From: Nocardioides sambongensis
GTDB lineage: Bacteria > Actinomycetota > Actinomycetes > Propionibacteriales > Nocardioidaceae
Length of the DNA: 64,000 bases
Assembly (NCBI RefSeq): GCF_006494815.1
Contig: NZ_CP041091.1
Span: 4,168,501-4,232,500, forward strand
Direction of reading: 5' to 3'
Part shown: positions 1-9,387 of the stretch, one piece after another
Position numbering within the stretch: position 1 is the first letter of the stretch
Layout of the letters: each line of letters begins with the position of its first letter
Notes under the pieces: generated by a model
The model's input: only the letters and a program-made list of their open reading frames with translations
Database searches by the model: none
What the model was told of the DNA's origin: nothing
Position numbers and translations under genes: made by a program

Positions 1-1
1 C

Positions 2-595
2 CACCATCACCACGTGTCGCTCGTGGACGCCGATGGCCGCAACAAGACCCACGGCGACCTGATGGGCCGTTCGCAGCTCTCCCAGATTGCGCTGTGGTTC
101 GCTGGGGGTCTGCTCGAGCACGCCGACGCGCTCACCCTCGTCGGTTGCCCGAGCGTCAACTCGTACAAGCGCTTCTGGGACGTCGGCTTCTGGGCACCCT
201 TCATGAAGAAGTTCGGGTGGCAGAACCGCACCGTGACGCTGCGCGTCCCAGCGGCCGGTCGCTTCGAAATCCGTCAGTTTGACTCCTCCTGCAATCCGTA
301 CCTCACCCTGGCGGGCGTGACTGCCGCTGCTCTGGACGGGATCAGTCGACAGATTGATCCCGGTCAGCCGCACGAGGCTGACGGCAGCCTCAGCACGGAG
401 GTCGCCCGCGAGGACCGGATCCCGCTGTCGCTGCAGGAGGCGATCGATTCGTTCGTCGCCGATCCGCTCATGAAGGAAGCGTTCGGCCCCGTCCTACACG
501 ACACCTTCCTCGGCATCCGCCGCGACGAACTGATCCGCTACTCCGGCCAGGTCACTCCGTGGGAGATTGAGACCTACCTGACGCGGACTCCCTGA
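2..595 (+). CDS. Glutamine-synthetase-like amide ligase, C-terminal part (5' end outside window)
   Basis: The frame is open from base 2 and reads a His-rich HHHHVSL segment, so the window begins inside the catalytic domain. The remaining ~197 residues keep glutamine synthetase landmarks: PSVNSYKR, an NRT stretch, the EIRQFDSSCNPYL segment that corresponds to the RxxD/NPYL region, and a C-terminal WEIETYL typical of the type III (GlnT/GmaS-like) subgroup. Such enzymes join glutamate to ammonia, methylamine, ethanolamine or polyamines using ATP. The genes that follow (aldehyde dehydrogenase, hydrolase, PuuD-like hydrolase, FolD) favour an amine-glutamylating role over ordinary nitrogen assimilation. 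The substrate cannot be read from this fragment. Confidence 0.85.
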   Translation, partial: HHHHVSLVDADGRNKTHGDLMGRSQLSQIALWFAGGLLEHADALTLVGCPSVNSYKRFWDVGFWAPFMKKFGWQNRTVTLRVPAAGRFEIRQFDSSCNPYLTLAGVTAAALDGISRQIDPGQPHEADGSLSTEVAREDRIPLSLQEAIDSFVADPLMKEAFGPVLHDTFLGIRRDELIRYSGQVTPWEIETYLTRTP

Positions 596-683
596 CCGCT
601 CAGCTCACCGATCAGTCGGCCCGCGTTCCGCCAATCGGCTCGGGGCGCAACGCAATTACTCCACCTCATCGAAGGAATGCATC

Positions 684-2120
684 GTGACCGACGCGACTAC
701 TTCCGCGGCCGAACGCGAGCCGAGTCAGCTGTTCATAGACGGCCGCTGGGCCGAGGCGTTCGGTCGGGATCGCATCAGAGTCGAGGATCCCGCCACTGAA
801 CAGATCATCGGTGAGGTACCGGATGCTACGAAGGAAGATGTCGACGCCGCGGTGGCTGCCGCACGTCGGGCGTTCGGAGTCTGGTCCGGGACGTCGATCC
901 CGGAGCGCAAGGCGGTGCTCCAGCGATTCGCCTCGTCCATCGCCGACCGGCGGGAGGCGCTCGCGCACCTGGTGACTCGCGAGATGGGAACACCCATCGG
1001 ACTGTCTCGAATCGTCCAGGCCGATCTCCCCGTCTCCGTGATCCAGGGATTCGCGAAGCACATGGATCAGCTCGACGAGGTCGAGCACGTTGGGAACTCG
1101 ACGGTGGTCCAGGAGCCCGCGGGCGTCGTGGGTGCGATCACGCCGTGGAACTACCCGATCCATCAGGCCGTCGGGAAGGTGGGCGCCGCCCTCGCGGCAG
1201 GGTGCACAGTCGTGCTCAAGCCCAGCGAGGTCACCCCGCTGTCCGCCTTCCTCCTCGCCGAGGCCGCACGCGAGGCGGGCCTCCCCGACGGAGCGCTCAA
1301 CGTGATCACCGGGTCCGGCGGCGCCGGCCAGCTCATGGCTGAGCACCCCGACGTCGACGTCATCTCCTTCACCGGCTCGACGAGTGTCGGCCGACGGGTG
1401 CTCGCCGCCTCTGCAGGAAACATGAAGCGGTCGTCACTCGAGCTCGGCGGAAAATCGGCCAACGTGGTGCTGCCAGACGCCGACCTGGCCACCGCCGTTC
1501 ATCGGGGAGTGGAGCACGTCCTCGAGAACAGCGGTCAGACATGCACGGCGTGGACACGGATGCTGGTTCCGGTGCACTTGCGAGACGACGTGGTGGATCT
1601 GATACGCGAGGCTTTCGAGGCAGTGGTCCTCGGCGATCCCTTGGACGAGTCGACGACTATGGGGCCCTTGGCGACTGCACGCCAGCGGGAGATCGTGCAG
1701 GGCTACGTCGAGACCGGACAGCAAGAGGGCGCCATCGTAGCCGCCGGCAGCACCGACCCGTGGGATGCGATCGGTCACTACGTGCGCCCCGTCGGGTTTG
1801 TCAACGTGCATCAGGGCATGCGGATTGCCCGCGAGGAGATCTTCGGACCCGTGCTCTCGGTCCTGACCTACTCCGACGAGTCCGAGGCGCTCGCTATGGC
1901 CAATGACTCGGTCTACGGGTTGTCCGGCGCCGTTTGGTCGTCTGACAGGGACCGGGCCTACCGGTTTGCGCGGAAGATGCGCACAGGTCAGGTTTCCGTC
2001 AACGGCGGCTCGTTCAATCCGGAAGCGCCGTTCGGCGGGTACAAGCAGTCCGGTATCGGCCGTGAGCTTGGACGTCACGGGCTGCAGGACTTCCTCGAGC
2101 TCAAGGCGATCCAGCTGTGA
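684..2120 (+). CDS. Aldehyde dehydrogenase family protein
   Basis: A full-length 478-residue NAD(P)-dependent aldehyde dehydrogenase. Catalytic residues are present: Asn156 in PWNYP, Glu253 in LELGGK and the nucleophile Cys287 in NSGQTC; the nucleotide-binding GSTSVG turn lies near residue 231. It would oxidise an aldehyde to an acid. The start is GTG with a GAAGGA ribosome site 8 bases upstream. It follows the amide ligase by 88 bases and overlaps the next gene by four bases (GTGA), so it belongs to the same operon. By analogy with the Puu pathway it may oxidise a gamma-glutamylated aminoaldehyde, but its specificity is not visible. Confidence 0.92.
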   Translation: MTDATTSAAEREPSQLFIDGRWAEAFGRDRIRVEDPATEQIIGEVPDATKEDVDAAVAAARRAFGVWSGTSIPERKAVLQRFASSIADRREALAHLVTREMGTPIGLSRIVQADLPVSVIQGFAKHMDQLDEVEHVGNSTVVQEPAGVVGAITPWNYPIHQAVGKVGAALAAGCTVVLKPSEVTPLSAFLLAEAAREAGLPDGALNVITGSGGAGQLMAEHPDVDVISFTGSTSVGRRVLAASAGNMKRSSLELGGKSANVVLPDADLATAVHRGVEHVLENSGQTCTAWTRMLVPVHLRDDVVDLIREAFEAVVLGDPLDESTTMGPLATARQREIVQGYVETGQQEGAIVAAGSTDPWDAIGHYVRPVGFVNVHQGMRIAREEIFGPVLSVLTYSDESEALAMANDSVYGLSGAVWSSDRDRAYRFARKMRTGQVSVNGGSFNPEAPFGGYKQSGIGRELGRHGLQDFLELKAIQL

Positions 2121-3058
2121 GCCGCCCCGCCGACGTCGAAGCGTTCCTCGAGCACCTGCGGGTTGCGATGCCGCGGCCCGTTCATGAGCTCGGAGTCGAG
2201 TTCGGGCGCAGCATGCGCATGGGCGGAGGAGCGCCGAAGGGGCCGGAGATGCACCACGTCGAGGATCGTGCGATCCCCACGAATCCGGATCGACCAAGGG
2301 TGCGGATCTACCGTCCGAACAGCGATCCGTCTCTTCCTGTGCTCGTGTACATGCACGGCGGAGGGTGGTCCATCGGGTCGATTGACGCCGTCGACGCGGT
2401 GTGTCGAGTTCTTGCCGCGCGAGCGCGCTGCGTCGTCGTGTCGGTGGACTACCGGCAGGCGCCTGAGCATCCGTTCCCGGCCCCGCTCGACGATGCCTGG
2501 GCAGCGGTCTCATGGGTGCTGCTTGGCGGGCTGGACGATGTTGATCGGACGCGCGTTGCCGTCGGAGGTGACAGTGCCGGCGCCAACCTAGCCGCCGTGT
2601 GCGCCGGCCTCTCGCTCTCTGAGCGCACGCCGTTGCTACGCGCTCAACTGCTCGTCTACCCGTCTACGGACGCGGCCGATCGCAGCCCGTCGATGATCGA
2701 GAACACCAACGACCCGGTCCTTACGCCCGAGGACGTCGCGTGGTTCTGGGACATGTACGTGCCCGAGCCCGCGATGCGGCGTCATCCATTGGCCTCGCCG
2801 AAGCACTCCGACTCGTTCTTCGGTTTTCCGCCGGCGATCGTGATCACTGCGGGCATGGATCCTCTCCGCGACGACGCCGAGGAGTACGCCCGCCGCCTTC
2901 AGAACGCGGGTGTGCCGGTGAGTCATCGCCGGTTCGACGACATCTTCCACGGCTTCTTCCCCATGGTCGGGCTGCTCACATCGGCCGACGACGCGGCGGA
3001 GTGGGCTGCGGACAGGCTGGCAGAGATCTTCACGACGAGCGAGGAGTCTTCATCATGA
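2117..3058 (+). CDS. Alpha/beta hydrolase, hormone-sensitive-lipase family
   Basis: A 313-residue esterase/amidase-like protein. The oxyanion-hole HGGGW motif (80-84), nucleophile Ser153 in GDSAG, Asp248 in MDPLRDD and His278 in FHGF give a complete catalytic triad of the HSL family. The GTG start overlaps the aldehyde dehydrogenase stop, and its own stop overlaps the next ATG (ATGA), which implies translational coupling on both sides. In an amine-glutamylation operon it could hydrolyse an ester, lactone or amide intermediate. That role is inference; no signal peptide is seen, so it is probably cytoplasmic. Confidence 0.88.
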   Translation: MSRPADVEAFLEHLRVAMPRPVHELGVEFGRSMRMGGGAPKGPEMHHVEDRAIPTNPDRPRVRIYRPNSDPSLPVLVYMHGGGWSIGSIDAVDAVCRVLAARARCVVVSVDYRQAPEHPFPAPLDDAWAAVSWVLLGGLDDVDRTRVAVGGDSAGANLAAVCAGLSLSERTPLLRAQLLVYPSTDAADRSPSMIENTNDPVLTPEDVAWFWDMYVPEPAMRRHPLASPKHSDSFFGFPPAIVITAGMDPLRDDAEEYARRLQNAGVPVSHRRFDDIFHGFFPMVGLLTSADDAAEWAADRLAEIFTTSEESSS

Positions 3059-3783
3059 CCCGCCCTCTGATAGGCATTTCCGGTCGGCGGATGCCCGGAA
3101 CCTTCGCCTCTTCGATGGAACCGAGGTATCAGGCTCGCGATATCGACTTTTACTTCGCCGACTTCTCGCGCGGAGTTGTTGCGGCCGGGGGTCTGGCGGT
3201 GCAGATCCCGTATGAGAGTCCGGCCGCCGACGTCGTGTCTCGGCTCGACGGACTCGTCATCACGGGTGGTCAAGACGTGGACCCCTCGCGCTGGGGCGGT
3301 GACCCGGCCGACGTCATCGGTGCGGTCGATCCGGATCGCGACGCGTACGAGGCCGCACTGATCGACGCGGCTCTCGAGCGGCAGCTCCCGCTTCTCGGGA
3401 TCTGTCGCGGCATGCAGCTGATCAACGTGGTGCGCGGGGGAACCCTGGTCGGGCACATCGAACCGGGCGTTGTCGACCACCGGGGAACCGATGAGCCTGT
3501 CGACACGCTCATCCACGAGGTCACCTTCAGGGAAGACTCGATCGCGGCTTCTGTCTACGGATCGAAGACGCTCGTCAACTCGCTGCACCATCAGTGCGTC
3601 GATCAACCGGGCGAGAGCATCACGATCACGGGTCAGGCGCCCGACGGACGCGCCGAGACGCTCGAGATGGAAGACGGCTTAGTCCTTGGCGTCCAGTGGC
3701 ATCCCGAGTGGATGCCGCGCGAGGACCCGTCATTCGCGTGGATCGTGGGCGCCGCCCAGCACGCCATCACCCACACCTACTGA
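3055..3783 (+). CDS. PuuD-like gamma-glutamyl hydrolase (class I glutamine amidotransferase, peptidase C26)
   Basis: A 242-residue free-standing class I glutamine-amidotransferase domain. Cys118 sits in the nucleophile elbow GICRGMQ, and His216 and Glu218 lie in QWHPEW, completing the triad. The opening PLIGISGRR and the GGQDVDP loop match PuuD / gamma-glutamyl-gamma-aminobutyrate hydrolases, which release glutamate from gamma-glutamyl amides in polyamine catabolism. The ATG overlaps the hydrolase stop. Together with the amide ligase and aldehyde dehydrogenase upstream this gives the ligate, oxidise, hydrolyse order of a Puu-type pathway. Other C26 substrates remain possible. Confidence 0.9.
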   Translation: MTRPLIGISGRRMPGTFASSMEPRYQARDIDFYFADFSRGVVAAGGLAVQIPYESPAADVVSRLDGLVITGGQDVDPSRWGGDPADVIGAVDPDRDAYEAALIDAALERQLPLLGICRGMQLINVVRGGTLVGHIEPGVVDHRGTDEPVDTLIHEVTFREDSIAASVYGSKTLVNSLHHQCVDQPGESITITGQAPDGRAETLEMEDGLVLGVQWHPEWMPREDPSFAWIVGAAQHAITHTY

Positions 3784-3796
3784 GAGAGGACCTCCC

Positions 3797-4648
3797 GTGA
3801 CTGCGACCACCTTGGACGGCAAGGCCGTCCTGGCCCAGGTGAAGAAAGAGCTGACGGAGCGCGTCGCGGCGTTGCGCGAGCGAGGAGTTCGACCGGGTCT
3901 GGGGACCGTCCTGGTCGGCGATGATCCGGCGAGCCACTGGTACGTGGGTGCGAAGCACAAGGACTGCGCCGAGATCGGAATCGATAGCATCCGTCGCACA
4001 CTCACCGCAGGTGCGTCGCAGGCCGAGGTCGAGGCGACGGTCGACCAACTCAATGCACTCGATGAGTGCACAGCGTTTCTCGTCCAGCAGCCGACCGGAT
4101 TGGACGAAGGTGCAATCTTGTCGCGCGTCGAGCCGAGCAAGGACGCCGATGGACTCCACCCGCTGAACCTCGGCCGTCTGGTCCTCGGGGAAGCGGCTCC
4201 GTTGCCGTGCACCCCGCTCGGTGTGATCGAACTGTTGCGTCGGCATCACGTGCCGCTTGACGGAGCGCACGTGGTCGTCGTCGGCCGCGGCATGACCGTG
4301 GGGCGACCGTTGGGCCTGATGCTGACGCGTCGCAGCGAGAACTCCACGGTCACGCTCTGCCATACCGGCACCCGGGACCTCGAATTCCACACGCGGCAGG
4401 CAGACGTCATCGTGGCGGCGGCAGGTGTCCCGGATCTCGTGACCGCGGAGATGGTCAAGCCCGGTGCGGCTGTGCTTGACGTCGGCGTCGCGCGGCGCGA
4501 GGGCAAGATCGCCGGCGACGTGCACGCAGACGTCTGGAAGGTCGCAGGCCACGTCGCGCCCAATCCCGGCGGGGTCGGCCCGATGACTCGGGCCATGCTG
4601 TTGTCCAACGTGGTGGCGGCGGCCGAGCGTGCGGCCCGCGGCAGCTGA
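3797..4648 (+). CDS. folD: FolD: methylenetetrahydrofolate dehydrogenase / methenyl-THF cyclohydrolase
   Basis: A 283-residue bifunctional folate enzyme that interconverts 5,10-methylene-, methenyl- and 10-formyl-THF. The active-site YVxxK is at Tyr49/Lys53. The signatures [21 protein letters not shown], the dinucleotide loop [11 protein letters not shown] and the C-terminal [12 protein letters not shown] are all present. [11 protein letters not shown] departs slightly from the commoner GRSxIVGxP. The start is GTG, 13 bases after the PuuD-like gene, so it is probably the last gene of the operon. A FolD inside an amine operon suggests the substrate yields a folate-bound C1 unit, for example from an N-methyl group. 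It may be a second copy beside a housekeeping folD elsewhere. Confidence 0.93.
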   Translation: MTATTLDGKAVLAQVKKELTERVAALRERGVRPGLGTVLVGDDPASHWYVGAKHKDCAEIGIDSIRRTLTAGASQAEVEATVDQLNALDECTAFLVQQPTGLDEGAILSRVEPSKDADGLHPLNLGRLVLGEAAPLPCTPLGVIELLRRHHVPLDGAHVVVVGRGMTVGRPLGLMLTRRSENSTVTLCHTGTRDLEFHTRQADVIVAAAGVPDLVTAEMVKPGAAVLDVGVARREGKIAGDVHADVWKVAGHVAPNPGGVGPMTRAMLLSNVVAAAERAARGS

Positions 4649-4929
4649 CCCTTGCCCGTTGAGGCACCGGCAGACGGGTGGGATGGCTGCGGAGGATGGG
4701 CTCGAGCCGTCCCGAGCTGACCGGGGCCGCGATCGTCGTGTCCGACGGGCCGGCTCCCACCAGCACTCGTGCCAGGTAGGTCAGAGCGGCAGGGTGGTGT
4801 CGCCGAAGCCGTCCATCGCCAACAAGGTCGAAGAGGGGCGATCGCCGAGTTCATCGACTTCGGCCTCGTCGACAGTCTCAAGGCAGCCCTGTCGACCACC
4901 CCGAAGTGTCAACAAGCGCAGTGGCTGAC
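4649..4929. other. Intergenic stretch between folD and the first IS3 element
   Basis: No convincing gene, RNA or hairpin terminator was found. Short open frames exist on both strands but none resembles a protein I recognise. The stretch ends at the terminal repeat of the insertion sequence and probably marks the left border of the mobile island. Confidence 0.5.
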
Positions 4930-4938
4930 TGTCCCGCG

Positions 4939-5935
4939 TCAAGAAGTTGGCAGGGATTTCTCGGTTTGAAAGGTGGGGATCGTCGGGTCGGCGATCCCCA
5001 GGTGCACGTGGAGTGGCCGGTTCCAGGCCAGGGCCTCGTGCGGCCGGATCGTGTTGTACTCGATCCGGTACTCCTCGGCGTGCTTGGCGAGCATGACGGC
5101 GTCGTCGATCTCGTCGATGTAGAGCCGCTCGTACTTCAAGGTCCCGAATCCGCGTTCGCGTGACCCGTTCTGCCCTGGCGACCTCACCCGGGTCCGGACG
5201 TGCGCGAGCTCGGGGCGGCCGGCGATGAATGCCTCGAACCGGAACGAGCGGAACGGGCCGCCGTTGTCGGTCACGATCGTGACCACCGGCAGCAGTTCAC
5301 CGGTCTCGAAGTCGACAGCAGTCCTCGATCATCGGGTGGCCAAACATGGCCTCGTAGTCGGCCAACGCGAGCTCCACGGCGTCGATGGCGTCGAACTGGT
5401 TCGCCGTCGGTGACACGTGGAACGGGTGCTCGTACTTCGACCAGTAGTCCCGGCAGCCGGCCAGTCGCCACGTGCCGCCGGTGGTGGTCTCGAACTCACT
5501 GAAGTCCAGCTGCCAGACCTGATTCGGTCCCGTCGGCTCGTTCGCGAACGCGGCCTTCCTGCGCTCAGCCAGCTTCCTGCGTTCGCGCTGGTAGTGCGCT
5601 GGCAGGATCAGTCCTTCCTCGCGCAGCGTGCGCAGCACGGTCGCCTCGGACACGACGTGCTCGTCGTGGCGCACCATCGCCCATACCTTGCGGTGACCCC
5701 ACGCCGGATGCGCCAGCGCATGCCTGAGCACCAACTCCCGCGCCTCTTCCCGCGCGGGCTTGGGCCACGGCCCCTTCGGCTGACCACCAGCCCGGGCCTT
5801 GGCCTGCCAACGACGCCAGGTCCGTTCCGGGATGTCGAACCTCTCGCACCACCTCGCGGTCGACATCCCGGCTTCCAGCCTGATCACCTCGAGGTCCTCG
5901 AAGGGCCCAGCCGGCCCTCCGCGGACTTCTTCCAC
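4939..5935 (-). pseudogene. IS3-family transposase OrfB (DDE integrase), frameshifted
   Basis: The catalytic rve domain is split in two frames. The upstream part carries the helix-turn-helix-like region and the first Asp (WQLDFSEFE). The downstream part carries the second Asp (TIVTDNGGPF) and the Glu in GSRERGFGTLK. Aligning the DNA with copy 2 shows a 2-bp deletion near 5318: copy 1 reads CGACAGCAGTCC where copy 2 reads CGACAGGGCAGTCC. Frame B overlaps orfA in a -1 register, as usual for programmed frameshifting in IS3 elements. The protein is otherwise close to that of copy 2. Confidence 0.85.
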
Positions 5936-6201
5936 ACCCGCAACTCGACCGCAGCCTCCCCCAGGGCCTGGGTCAGATCCGCGACCTCGGCCTCGAGCTG
6001 CTGCTCCCGCGTCGACGGGCCGGACCTGCCAGCCACCAGTGCGGTCTTGCCGGCCTCGAGAAAGTCGGCCTTCCACCGCCCGATCGACTGTTCCGACACT
6101 TTCTCCTTGCGTGCGGCCTCGGCGATCGTCATCTCGCCGGCGAGCACGCTCATCACGATCCGAGTCTGCTGCTCGGCCGGGATCACAGGGGGTCTACCCA
6201 T
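5884..6201 (-). CDS. IS3-family transposase OrfA
   Basis: A 105-residue helix-turn-helix protein with the IS3 OrfA layout: an HTH around AARKEKVSEQSIGRWK followed by a heptad-like region (EQQLEAEVADLTQAL) that normally mediates multimerisation. It begins with ATG close to the right terminal repeat and overlaps orfB by about 50 bases. It is intact here, whereas the equivalent ATG is lost in copy 2. Confidence 0.88.
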   Translation of the reverse strand: MGRPPVIPAEQQTRIVMSVLAGEMTIAEAARKEKVSEQSIGRWKADFLEAGKTALVAGRSGPSTREQQLEAEVADLTQALGEAAVELRVWKKSAEGRLGPSRTSR

Positions 6202-6316
6202 GGTTCAGATTCTCCTTCAGGACTGACTCAACAGCCCTGCCAGAAAGTCTGACGCGCAACAGCTCCAGGACACCGCGCACCAACGCCACCGGGTCCAATT
6301 CCCCCGTAGCCTCCTC

Positions 6317-6772
6317 GCCCGCGTCCCAAGGGTCAGGCCGAACTGGTCGCGACCGCGTTCCGGATGATCTCGCCCAACCCACCGCCGAAGACGTCGGCGC
6401 CGCGTGGGCATGGACCGGTGACGAACTGGCGCCCGCTTCCCCAGTTCGGCCCGCCCATGGACGACGCGAAGACCGAGGAGCTCGCGTTCACCGGATTCCC
6501 GCGCGAGCACTGGCGCAAGATCTGGTCGATCAAGCCGCTCGAGCGGTCAACAAGGAGATCCCAGTGCTGAACTTGTTGCGCGCTGGTGCCGTGTCGTGGG
6601 GATCTTCCCGAACGCGGCTGCGGTGATCCTGCTGGCCCGATCGGTGCTGATCGAGATGCACGACGAGTGGATCGCCGGCGACCGCCGCTACCTGGTCGAG
6701 GACTCTACGGCCAAGCTCTACGACACCAGCGATACTGAGTCGGTCGCCGCCGTCGAGAGCAGCGACGTGTAG
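6317..6772 (+). pseudogene. IS256-family transposase, C-terminal remnant
   Basis: Three successive frames recover the C-terminus of an IS256-type transposase: GQAELV, then DDAKTEELAFTGFPREHWRKIWS with LER following, and, after a shift, GIFPNAAAVI and HDEWIAGDRRYL before a TAG at 6770. One base is missing after CTCGAGCGG, where the family reads LERVNKEI, and an extra short insert follows. The N-terminal two thirds and the catalytic Asp residues are absent. It is an inert scrap. Confidence 0.8.
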
Positions 6773-7621
6773 GCACTGACGATCACCTCAAAGCCCATCA
6801 CCCCACGGGGATCTGTCCAATCGCCACCAAGGTCATGGCTTCGCCGTTTGTGCAGTTCAGCGGCACTTCTCGGCAGAATCTCGGCGGCGGTCGTCAATGC
6901 TCGGAATGGCCGATTTCCTTCCGCTGGTACTCCGGTAAACATGGCCTGAGGAATCTGTGGTGGCAATGCCGCTGCGGCCGGGGTTGCCGGTCGCGGGGAT
7001 CGACATGCCCATCAATCACGCCGAGAGGGAGGTCGCGTGGGAGGTGCTGGCCGGGCCCTACGTCCGCCACGCCCGACCTGGGGACCCAGGTGGCGATCGT
7101 CTGCATTGCCCGCCAAGAAGAGCAGGCGCGACGCGCTGGCCGCCACCTGGCGGAGCGCATTAAGGCGACGCCGCCCAAGTGGAGCCCGGGCGCTCGCATC
7201 GACCTGATCCCTCCTGGCGACCTGGTCCGGCAGTACCCGCTGGGCGTGAGCGGCGTGGCGCCCACGCCCGGCGGGTGTCTGTGGTGCGGGAGCCGGCTGG
7301 CCGCGGCGGATCGGCCGCGGCGCACGACGGGGCCTTACCCCCGGTTCTTGGGCACGGGGTCTGATTGAGCGGCGGCTGGCAGCGTAGCGGCCCGGCGGTC
7401 TCGTAGGTGGACGGGACCGGTGGCCGCACCGGGAGTGACGGCGGATATGTGGTATCGGGTCAGCCACCAGGACACCTGAAGGCGGCAGGTCAGCTCGTCG
7501 GCCAGCAGGCGGCACTGGGGGCACGCCCAAGTCGGTCTCAGAGCCCCCGCACCAGGGCTCCGCTACGTCGGTGATTCAAAACCACGCTGCTGAAAGCTGT
7601 AGGCGTGCGGAAGGGAACGAA
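6773..7621. other. Non-coding or decayed stretch between the IS256 remnant and surE
   Basis: Apart from the doubtful fragment at 7008-7368 nothing here is assignable. Open frames exist but lack recognisable domains or ribosome sites. It is most likely accessory DNA left by earlier insertions. Confidence 0.4.
7008..7368 (+). pseudogene. Possible frameshifted hypothetical gene with a CxxC-like end
   Basis: An ATG frame reads MPINHAEREVAWEVL and then becomes unlikely. From about 7090 another frame reads convincingly (QVAIVCIARQEEQARRAGRH, then a Pro/Gly region with CLWCGSRL) to a TGA at 7366. The two parts join with one indel. No family is recognised. The CLWCG pair could be half of a zinc ribbon. 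This may equally be chance open frame in GC-rich DNA. Confidence 0.25.
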
Positions 7622-7662
7622 TTGCCGCTGCTGACCGTCTCCTTGGCGGGCAGCAGCGGCAA
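7622..7662 (-). terminator. Stem-loop downstream of surE
   Basis: A perfect 12-bp stem, TTGCCGCTGCTG against CAGCAGCGGCAA, with a 17-base loop, starting 15 bases past the surE stop on the minus strand. There is no T-run, which is common for actinobacterial terminators. Confidence 0.7.
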
Positions 7663-7676
7663 AGCGAGTCGTAATG

Positions 7677-8609
7677 TCAGTTGCTAAGTCGGCCAACTAG
7701 ATCTGCGACGAACTTGGCTCCGCGCGGGCGTTCAACTGACGACAGGTCTCCATCGATCGGAGTAAGGGTGGCATTGCCGCGGGCAAGCAATTTGTAGTCC
7801 ACCCCCCGGCGCTCAGATGACGCGTTGGCGTAGGAGATGTCGTAGTCGCCGTCATCACGCAGAGTATAGGTGGTGGGAAATGGATCGATACTATCAAGCG
7901 TGGCTGCCTTGACGCCCTTGAGTCCACCGAAAGGATAGTTGACGTTGAGGCCCATGTGGCGCGGCATCAGGTGGGCACAGTTGTCGGCGGAGCGTTGGAC
8001 CTTGCGGAGAAGTCTGACCACGAACTTGGCAGTGTCGGCGAAGTCGGGGCTCGTCGCGTTCGTGGGGTCGTAGTCACCGGCTGCCTCGGAACTGACCGCG
8101 ATACCAGGGATGCCACGGTCGATCGCGGTGGTGATAGCGCCCACAGTCCCAGAGTGGTTGGTGACCCGTGACGTGTTCTGCCCGAAGTTCGTGCCGGAGA
8201 TGACAACGTCGGGTGCTCTGTTTGTGTATAGGTTGGAGAGCGCGAACGCTACTGCGTCCGAGGGGGAGCCCAGGACCGCGGTGACCGTCGGGTCGTCAAC
8301 GTCAGGGTGCGTCACTTCGAGCACTCCTCCGTAAGCGATGCGGGCACCCATACCCGACTGGCTCCCGGCGGGCGCCACCATCCGGACGTCGTGACCGGCT
8401 GCCTTCAGAGCGGCATATACAGCTTGGATCCCTCCGCCCCTCCATCCGTCGTCGTTGGTCAATAGCACCCGCAGTGGCCTATTGCACCCAGCGGCGTCCT
8501 CAGCGGGCCGGCTTCGATCGGCTGTGGCGCTCTCACCCGCGGTCATTCCGCCTACGGTGAGGGTGGCGGCGGCCAAAGTGACGGCGAGAACTATTTTCGG
8601 GCTCTTCAA
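7677..8609 (-). CDS. surE: Secreted SurE-like 5'/3'-nucleotidase
   Basis: SurE phosphatases remove phosphate from nucleoside monophosphates using a divalent metal. Visible motifs are LLTNDDG (metal-binding Asp-Asp), VAPAGSQSG, the GSPSDAV loop, DVVISGTNFGQN and the HSGTVGAI block. A TTG start at 8609 places a signal-like leader first (LKSPKIVLAV, an Ala/Thr/Val core, then ATA before DRS), giving about 310 residues. Longer versions up to an ATG at 8741 would bury this leader. Most SurE proteins are cytosolic, so an exported one is unusual. It is intact, among decayed mobile DNA, and has its own hairpin. Confidence 0.88.
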   Translation of the reverse strand: MKSPKIVLAVTLAAATLTVGGMTAGESATADRSRPAEDAAGCNRPLRVLLTNDDGWRGGGIQAVYAALKAAGHDVRMVAPAGSQSGMGARIAYGGVLEVTHPDVDDPTVTAVLGSPSDAVAFALSNLYTNRAPDVVISGTNFGQNTSRVTNHSGTVGAITTAIDRGIPGIAVSSEAAGDYDPTNATSPDFADTAKFVVRLLRKVQRSADNCAHLMPRHMGLNVNYPFGGLKGVKAATLDSIDPFPTTYTLRDDGDYDISYANASSERRGVDYKLLARGNATLTPIDGDLSSVERPRGAKFVADLVGRLSN

Positions 8610-8984
8610 GGTTCGACTCGTTTCAATCGGGCGTCGGTCGACGCGGCCGGTGAGATGCCAAACTTGCGATCCCGGTATCTGGCCGCAGGGGCACCCCAGA
8701 CACAGGACGCCATACAGTTCTATCCCGCGAATGAGCGACAACGGGGACTCAGCACCGACGAAAACTGAGTCGCATCGCGGTCCAAGAATGGGCCGCGTAG
8801 ACCAGTCGCGGGCTGTACTAAGTTCGGAGAATCTAGCGAGATTTGCTACGTGAATCGAAGTGGTAACCCGACCGTAGCGGCACAGCGGCGCGACGGTGCC
8901 TTGTCACCCGATCGTCGTGACGGGTTGCAGGCGGGGCCCGCTCGCGAGATTCACGGGTTCCGAGTAGGGGCCTGCCCCGGCCCA

Positions 8985-9183
8985 CCCGACATTCGTTGGA
9001 GGTTCCGGGCGGCGCAGTCCGGCCTGGGGCGGGGCGTACTCGTCGCCGACCAGCGCGTCGGCGTCCGCGGACAGCAGCGCGTTGGGTCATCGTCTGCAGC
9101 AGATCGCGCATCAGGTCAGCAGATACTTCGGTGAGGGCTTCGCCGAGCACGCGTGCAGGGTTGACTATGTGCGCAGGGGGCAT
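8985..9183 (-). pseudogene. IS256-family transposase, N-terminal remnant
   Basis: On the minus strand the start IVNPARVLGEALTEVSADLM with RDLLQTM matches the N-terminus of IS256-like transposases. One extra base after the ATG of LLQTM throws the frame; the shifted frame then reads the expected ALLSADADALVGDEY. The rest of the gene is missing. Its orientation is opposite to the C-terminal remnant at 6317-6772, so the two are not simply halves of one inserted copy. Confidence 0.75.
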
Positions 9184-9387
9184 CGTGATGAGTCCAGTCG
9201 AGTGAGCTGCAGGAGGTGAACTCGACTCACGCGGTGGCCGCGCCTAGGTCTGGCGTACACGCCGGTGACGATCACGGCGACCGCGCTACGCCACTATCGG
9301 CGACTCTTAACTTCGATGCGCCGGTTCCTCCGAGAGGCACAGAGGTCGCACAGTAGGTGCACAGCCAGCGTTCCTACTGTCGCGATC

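Larger units (their letters stand above)
4930..6261 (-). mobile_element. IS3-family insertion sequence, copy 1 (defective)
   Basis: The ends are imperfect inverted repeats: left TGTCCCGCGTCAAGAAG, and TGTTGCGCGTCAGACTT read inward from the right. Length is about 1332 bp, near the 1333 bp of copy 2. Transposase genes lie on the minus strand as overlapping orfA/orfB. The flanks show no direct repeat (TGAC on the left, GCTC on the right), so the target duplication has been lost or one end was rearranged. A 2-bp deletion breaks orfB, so the copy should be immobile unless supplied in trans. Confidence 0.85.

Noticed and set aside
6317..9183. One IS256 element split by the DNA between its N- and C-terminal remnants
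   Set aside because: The remnants are in opposite orientation and the middle of the transposase is absent.
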